DNA from: Arthrobacter sp.
Lineage (GTDB): Bacteria; Actinomycetota; Actinomycetes; Actinomycetales; Micrococcaceae
Assembly: GCA_030146405.1 (NCBI GenBank)
Contig: JASLBS010000113.1
Coordinates: forward strand, 1-9,567
Reading direction: 5' to 3'
Length of the DNA: 9,567 bases
Shown: piece by piece, positions 6,350 through 9,567 of the stretch
Layout of the letters: every line of letters starts with the position of its first letter
Numbering within the stretch: position 1 is the stretch's first letter
Translations under genes and position numbers: made by a program
Notes under the pieces: generated by a model
The model's database searches: none
Told to the model about the DNA's origin: nothing
The model's input: only the letters and a program-made list of their open reading frames with translations

Positions 6350-7489
6350 CTAGAGGACGTCGGTGTCCCCGCTGGCCCGCAAGCGCTCGACAGCCTTCTT
6401 GACCTCCTGCGCATGCTCCTTCGTGGTCACGAGCAGCGCATCCGGCGTATCGACGATCACGACGTCGTCGATGCCGATGAGGGCGATCACCCGTTTCGTG
6501 TCCGACACCACGATCCCGGACGCGTTCTCGGAGAACACGCGCGCCCCCTCGCCCATCACCTTGAGCTCGCTGTTCTCCTCGGCGGGGTTCAACCGGCCGA
6601 TCGCGGCGAAGTCCCCGACGTCGTCCCAGGTGAACTCGCCGGGGATCATGGCGACATCGCCCGCTGCAGCGGCGGGCTCGGCGACGGCGTAGTCGATGGC
6701 GATCTTCGGCAGGGTGGGCCAGACACGACGAGCCACCTCGACGCGGCGGGGTGTGTCCCACGCGTCCGCGATCTCCACGAGCCCCTCGTACAGCTCGGGC
6801 TCGTTCGCCGAGAGGTGCTTGAGCATGAGGTCCACGGGCGCGACGAACATGCCGGCATTCCAGGAATAGTCACCGCTCTCGAGATAGCTCTCGGCCACCT
6901 CCTGCGAGGGCTTCTCCACGAACTCGATGACGGCGCGGGCGCTGGGGGCTCCCTCGACGTCGAGCCGGTCTCCCGCCCGGATGTAGCCGAAGCCCGTCGA
7001 GGCGTGGGTCGGCTGGATCCCGATCGTGACGATGTACCCCTGGGCGGCGGTGTGGATCGCCTCGCGGACCGCCTCCTGGAAGACCTCCACCGGCGCGATC
7101 ACCTGGTCGGCGGCGAAGGATCCCATGATGATGGTGGGGTCGCGGCGGTGCAGGATGGCGGCGGCGAGCCCGATCGCCGCCGCGGAATCCTTCGGCTCGC
7201 TCTCGAGGACCAGGTTCATGTCCTCGATCTCGGGGAGCTGCTGCAGCACTGCCCGGCGATGCACTATTCCCGTGACCACCATGGTGCGGCCGTCGCACAG
7301 CGGGCGCAGCCGATCGTAGGTGGCGCGGATCAGCGTGCTCCCGGAGCCGGTGAGATCGTGCAGGAACTTCGGGGCCGCGGCGCGGGAGAGTGGCCACAGG
7401 CGCGTGCCCGTACCCCCCGCGGGGATCACGCCGTAGAAGCGATCGAGGGCATTGTCATGGGTCTGGGCAACGGCCCTCTCGGTAGTCAT
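6350..7489 (-). CDS. manC: Mannose-1-phosphate guanylyltransferase
   Basis: This 379-residue cytoplasmic nucleotidyltransferase makes GDP-mannose from mannose 1-phosphate and GTP, the mannose donor for actinobacterial lipoglycans and glycoproteins. The NTP-binding signature GGTGTRLWPLSR is at 25-36 with the PK pair at 40-41. EPKDSAAAIG follows at 98-107, SFAADQVI at 124-131 (in place of the common SDH-type metal motif; my recollection is that this form occurs in actinobacterial homologues), FVEKP at 190-194, WNAGMF at 210-215, IDYAVAE at 265-271 and WDDVGDF at 288-294. Its length fits the single-domain form without the phosphomannose isomerase domain of bifunctional proteins. The ATG at 7489 is preferred over an in-frame GTG three codons upstream, which lacks a ribosome site. 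It is divergent from sdhCDA. The symbol is by function; some actinobacteria call the same gene manB. Confidence 0.9.
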   Translation of the reverse strand: MTTERAVAQTHDNALDRFYGVIPAGGTGTRLWPLSRAAAPKFLHDLTGSGSTLIRATYDRLRPLCDGRTMVVTGIVHRRAVLQQLPEIEDMNLVLESEPKDSAAAIGLAAAILHRRDPTIIMGSFAADQVIAPVEVFQEAVREAIHTAAQGYIVTIGIQPTHASTGFGYIRAGDRLDVEGAPSARAVIEFVEKPSQEVAESYLESGDYSWNAGMFVAPVDLMLKHLSANEPELYEGLVEIADAWDTPRRVEVARRVWPTLPKIAIDYAVAEPAAAAGDVAMIPGEFTWDDVGDFAAIGRLNPAEENSELKVMGEGARVFSENASGIVVSDTKRVIALIGIDDVVIVDTPDALLVTTKEHAQEVKKAVERLRASGDTDVL

Positions 7490-7827
7490 CCGTCCCACGG
7501 TAACCGACGCCCGGAGCGCGGACCGTCAAGCGGCGGTCGACACCGCTGCGATGTGCTCCTCAGGTGCCCTGCTGCGGCGTCCTGCCCGGGCGTCCTCCCC
7601 CTGCGGCCGGACACCACATCAGAGCCTTATCACTCCTCGGCTGCCCCGCCGTTACGCCGCCGACCCCCGGAAGTGGCGCAGCCCACACGGCATTCCAGGT
7701 GAGGGGCGCCTAAATTGAACCGGAAGTGTCACCGGCCTACATTATTATTGATTCAAGAGTGCTGTCGCACGGCGTAATCCTTGCGTATCACGCGCTAACG
7801 CCCATGCGATGCAGGGAGATGATTTCA
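7490..7827. other. Divergent intergenic region between manC and sdhC
   Basis: This stretch of 338 bp has no convincing gene. The part next to manC (about 7500-7700) is GC-rich and holds only small stems such as GCGGT/ACCGC at 7533-7546. The part next to sdhC (about 7710-7800) is clearly richer in A and T and carries the sdh promoter. For manC a TTGACG (minus strand, 7524-7529) and a TACCGT (7497-7502) are present, but 21 bp apart, which is too long for a standard promoter. TACCGT lies 7 nt before the ATG, a spacing that would suit leaderless transcription. Confidence 0.6.
7715..7743 (+). promoter_or_regulatory. SigA-type promoter of the sdhCDA operon
   Basis: TTGAAC (7715-7720) and TACATT (7738-7743) are separated by exactly 17 bp and sit in the AT-richest part of the window. 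Transcription would start near 7750, giving a leader of about 78 nt before sdhC. ACCGG occurs twice within the spacer region (7719-7723 and 7731-7735), a possible but weak protein site. Confidence 0.65.
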
Positions 7828-8226
7828 ATGCCGAAGACACTGTCACCGAAGAAACTGATACCGGCTGGCACCCTCTACCGCGGCCGTGAGGGCCAATGGT
7901 CCTGGGTCGCCCACCGCATCACCGGGGTCGTGATTTTCTTCTTCCTCCTGGTCCACGTCCTGGATACATCACTGGTGAGGGTCTCGCCCGAAGCCTATGA
8001 CGCCGTCATCGGCGCCTACAAGAACCCGATCATGGGCATCGGTGAGCTCGGCCTCGTCGCCGCCATCGTGTTCCACGCCTTCAACGGTATCCGGGTCATC
8101 CTGGTGGACTTCTGGAAACAGGGTCCCAAGTACCACCGCCAGATGCTCTGGAGCGTCGTAGGCCTCTGGGCAGTCGTCATGATCGCCTTCTCGATCCGCC
8201 ACCTTTCGCACGTCTTCGGAGGTTAG
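7828..8226 (+). CDS. sdhC: Succinate dehydrogenase cytochrome b556 subunit
   Basis: This 132-residue membrane anchor of complex II helps carry heme b and the quinone site. The N-terminus contains GTLYRGREGQWSWVAHR and the family HRITGV motif (29-34). Three membrane segments follow at about 31-50, 71-95 and 106-124. H83 in FHAFNGIRV matches the axial heme ligand of E. coli SdhC (His84); S25 and R30 lie where the quinone-site Ser/Arg of that protein are found. The chosen ATG at 7828 has AGGGAG 9 nt upstream. The frame stays open upstream, with further ATGs at 7804 and 7819 that lack a suitably spaced ribosome site, so a short N-terminal extension is possible but unlikely. It is the first gene of the operon, 6 bp from sdhD. 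Confidence 0.95.
   Translation: MPKTLSPKKLIPAGTLYRGREGQWSWVAHRITGVVIFFFLLVHVLDTSLVRVSPEAYDAVIGAYKNPIMGIGELGLVAAIVFHAFNGIRVILVDFWKQGPKYHRQMLWSVVGLWAVVMIAFSIRHLSHVFGG
8218..8222 (+). promoter_or_regulatory. Ribosome binding site of sdhD inside the sdhC 3' end
   Basis: GGAGG is formed by the last two glycine codons of sdhC and lies 10 nt before the sdhD ATG. Translation of the two anchor subunits is therefore probably coupled, which would suit their one-to-one assembly. Confidence 0.6.
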
Positions 8227-8232
8227 AACGTC

Positions 8233-8700
8233 ATGGCCACTCCCACCATCGAAACCCCACGCTCCGCCCGCATCACCCCGGGGTACTCCCGCACCGCCGG
8301 CTCCCGCGGCAACTTCGAGATGATCGCGTGGCTGTTCATGCGTCTCTCGGGCGCCATCCTCGTCGTCCTCATCTTCGTCCACCTGTACGTGAACCTGATC
8401 GAGGGCGACGGGATCAGCGGCATCGACTTCGGCTTCGTGGCCGGCAAGTGGGCCAACCCCACCTGGCAGATCTGGGACCTCACGATGCTCTGGCTCGCCA
8501 TGCTCCACGGAACCAACGGCATCCGGGTGATCATCAACGACTACGCGGAGAAGAACAGCACCCGCATGTGGCTCAAGGGCGTGTTGTACACGTCGACGGT
8601 CGTCATCGTGGTCCTCGGCACCCTCGTGATCTTCACCTTCGATCCCTGCCCCGTGATCAACGGAGTGCCCCACGTAGCGGACTACTGCCCCGCGGTGTAA
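8233..8700 (+). CDS. sdhD: Succinate dehydrogenase hydrophobic membrane anchor subunit
   Basis: This 155-residue protein is the second membrane anchor of complex II. A polar N-terminus of about 28 residues precedes three membrane segments at about 31-54, 79-101 and 115-135. H92 in LHGTNGIRVIINDY occupies the place of the heme ligand His71 of E. coli SdhD, and D103-Y104 match its quinone-site Asp-Tyr pair. SdhC has a very similar H-x3-NGIRVI motif, which fits the shared fold of the two anchors. The C-terminus is a polar tail on the outer side with two cysteines (C139, C152) that could form a disulphide; this is a guess. It starts 6 bp after sdhC and is followed after 88 bp by sdhA, with no clear terminator between. 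Confidence 0.94.
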   Translation: MATPTIETPRSARITPGYSRTAGSRGNFEMIAWLFMRLSGAILVVLIFVHLYVNLIEGDGISGIDFGFVAGKWANPTWQIWDLTMLWLAMLHGTNGIRVIINDYAEKNSTRMWLKGVLYTSTVVIVVLGTLVIFTFDPCPVINGVPHVADYCPAV

Positions 8701-8788
8701 GCCACGGCACTCCCGCTCCCGGTTCGCGTACCGCCGGCCCGGACAGGGCCATGCGATCCCAATGGTTTCAACAGAAAGAGCCACCAGC

Positions 8789-9567
8789 ATGCAGGTCCAC
8801 AAGTACGACGTCGTCATTGTCGGCGCGGGCGGCGCAGGAATGCGCGCGGCCATCGAGTCAGGCCAGCGTGCCCGCACCGCCGTCCTGACGAAGCTCTACC
8901 CGACCCGTTCCCACACGGGGGCGGCCCAGGGTGGGATGTGCGCCGCGCTGGCCAACGTCGAGGACGACAACTGGGAATGGCACACCTTCGACACCGTCAA
9001 GGGTGGCGACTACCTCGTCGACCAGGACGCAGCCGAGGTCATGGCCAAGGAGGCCATCGAGGCGGTCCTCGACCTCGAGAAGATGGGCCTTCCCTTCAAC
9101 CGCACCCCCGAGGGGCGGATCGACCAGCGCCGCTTCGGCGGGCACACCCGTGACCACGGAAAGGCTCCGGTTCGGCGGTCCTGCTACGCAGCCGACCGCA
9201 CGGGCCACATGATCCTCCAGACGCTCTATCAGAACTGCGTGAAGCACAACGTCGAGTTCTACAACGAGTACTACGTGCTGGACATGCTGATGGTGGACCA
9301 GGAAGTCACGGTCGACGGCGTGACCCGGCTCGAGAAGCGCGTAGCCGGCGTCGTGTCCTACGATCTCGCCTCCGGTGAGCTGCACATCTTCCAGGCCAAG
9401 TCCGTGGTGATCGCCTCGGGCGGCGTCGGCAAGGTGTACAAGACCACCTCGAACGCCCACACGCTCACCGGTGACGGCATGGGCATCGCCTTCCGTCGTG
9501 GCATCCCCCTCGAGGACATGGAGTTCTTCCAGTTCCACCCGACCGGTCTCGCCGGTCTGGGGATCCT
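8789..9567 (+). CDS. sdhA: Succinate dehydrogenase flavoprotein subunit, 5' part (3' end outside window)
   Basis: This is the catalytic subunit of complex II, oxidising succinate to fumarate in the cytoplasm and passing electrons through FAD to SdhB. The 259 visible codons hold the dinucleotide-binding GAGGAG at 12-17, RSHTGAAQGG at 40-49 with H42 as the residue that binds FAD covalently, FGGHTRDHGKAPVRRSCYAADRTG at 116-139, ASGGVGKVY at 209-217, NAHTLTGDG at 222-230 and FFQFHPTGL at 246-254, which contributes to the active site. All expected residues in this portion are intact. The family is about 590-600 residues, so more than half is missing only because the window ends. ATG at 8789 gives the usual MQVHKYD start; an in-frame ATG at 8762 would add nine residues. 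The ribosome site (AGAAAGAG, 8773-8780) is weak. sdhB is expected next. Confidence 0.97.
   Translation, partial: MQVHKYDVVIVGAGGAGMRAAIESGQRARTAVLTKLYPTRSHTGAAQGGMCAALANVEDDNWEWHTFDTVKGGDYLVDQDAAEVMAKEAIEAVLDLEKMGLPFNRTPEGRIDQRRFGGHTRDHGKAPVRRSCYAADRTGHMILQTLYQNCVKHNVEFYNEYYVLDMLMVDQEVTVDGVTRLEKRVAGVVSYDLASGELHIFQAKSVVIASGGVGKVYKTTSNAHTLTGDGMGIAFRRGIPLEDMEFFQFHPTGLAGLGI

Noticed and set aside
4998..6353. 451-codon open frame on the plus strand opposite the amidohydrolase gene
   Set aside because: It is exactly antisense to a gene with complete M20D motifs. Its His/Gly/Arg-rich composition is what the reverse frame of GC-rich codons gives, and it has no recognisable domain.
8858..9538. 226-codon minus-strand frame opposite sdhA
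   Set aside because: It is the reverse-frame reading of a strongly conserved gene and has no plausible start signal or domain.
1..9567. CRISPR arrays, transposons, tRNA or a novel defence system
   Set aside because: I saw no regularly spaced repeats, terminal inverted repeats, transposase-like protein or cloverleaf. Every protein of good length is a housekeeping enzyme or transporter subunit.

Overview
The window is high-GC DNA that reads as a core chromosomal segment of an actinobacterium. The succinate dehydrogenase proteins, the GDP-mannose enzyme and the use of GTG/TTG starts point to the Micrococcales, most likely an Arthrobacter-like member of the Micrococcaceae. That placement is from remembered family resemblance, not a search. 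I see no mobile element, tRNA, rRNA or CRISPR array, and no sign of recent transfer.

Left part (1-4813, minus strand): a four-gene ABC importer operon of the BMP/nucleoside (NupNOPQ-like) type. Read in transcription order it is a TTG-started substrate-binding lipoprotein (3701-4813), a double-domain ATPase (1996-3540), a first permease (623-1999) and a second permease that runs off the window edge (1-626). The last three genes overlap by 4 bp at each junction. A GC-rich hairpin lies between the lipoprotein and the ATPase gene, and a candidate promoter, a possible operator palindrome and a roughly 130-nt leader precede the lipoprotein gene. The importer would bring purine or related nucleosides into the cell.

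Middle part (5055-7489, minus strand): an M20D metallo-amidohydrolase of unknown substrate (5055-6260), and upstream of it a mannose-1-phosphate guanylyltransferase (6350-7489), which makes GDP-mannose for cell-envelope glycans. The 89-bp gap between them holds a hairpin.

Right part (7490-9567, plus strand): a 338-bp divergent intergenic region with a good SigA-type promoter (TTGAAC, 17 bp, TACATT), then sdhC, sdhD and the first 259 codons of sdhA. sdhB is expected just past the window. Together these form succinate dehydrogenase (complex II), linking the TCA cycle to the quinone pool.

The region is largely ordinary housekeeping DNA. The most unusual thing found is a 42-codon open frame that starts a few bases after the predicted transcription start of the importer operon and whose stop codon overlaps the lipoprotein's TTG start. 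It could be a leader peptide, but chance in GC-rich DNA is a strong alternative.
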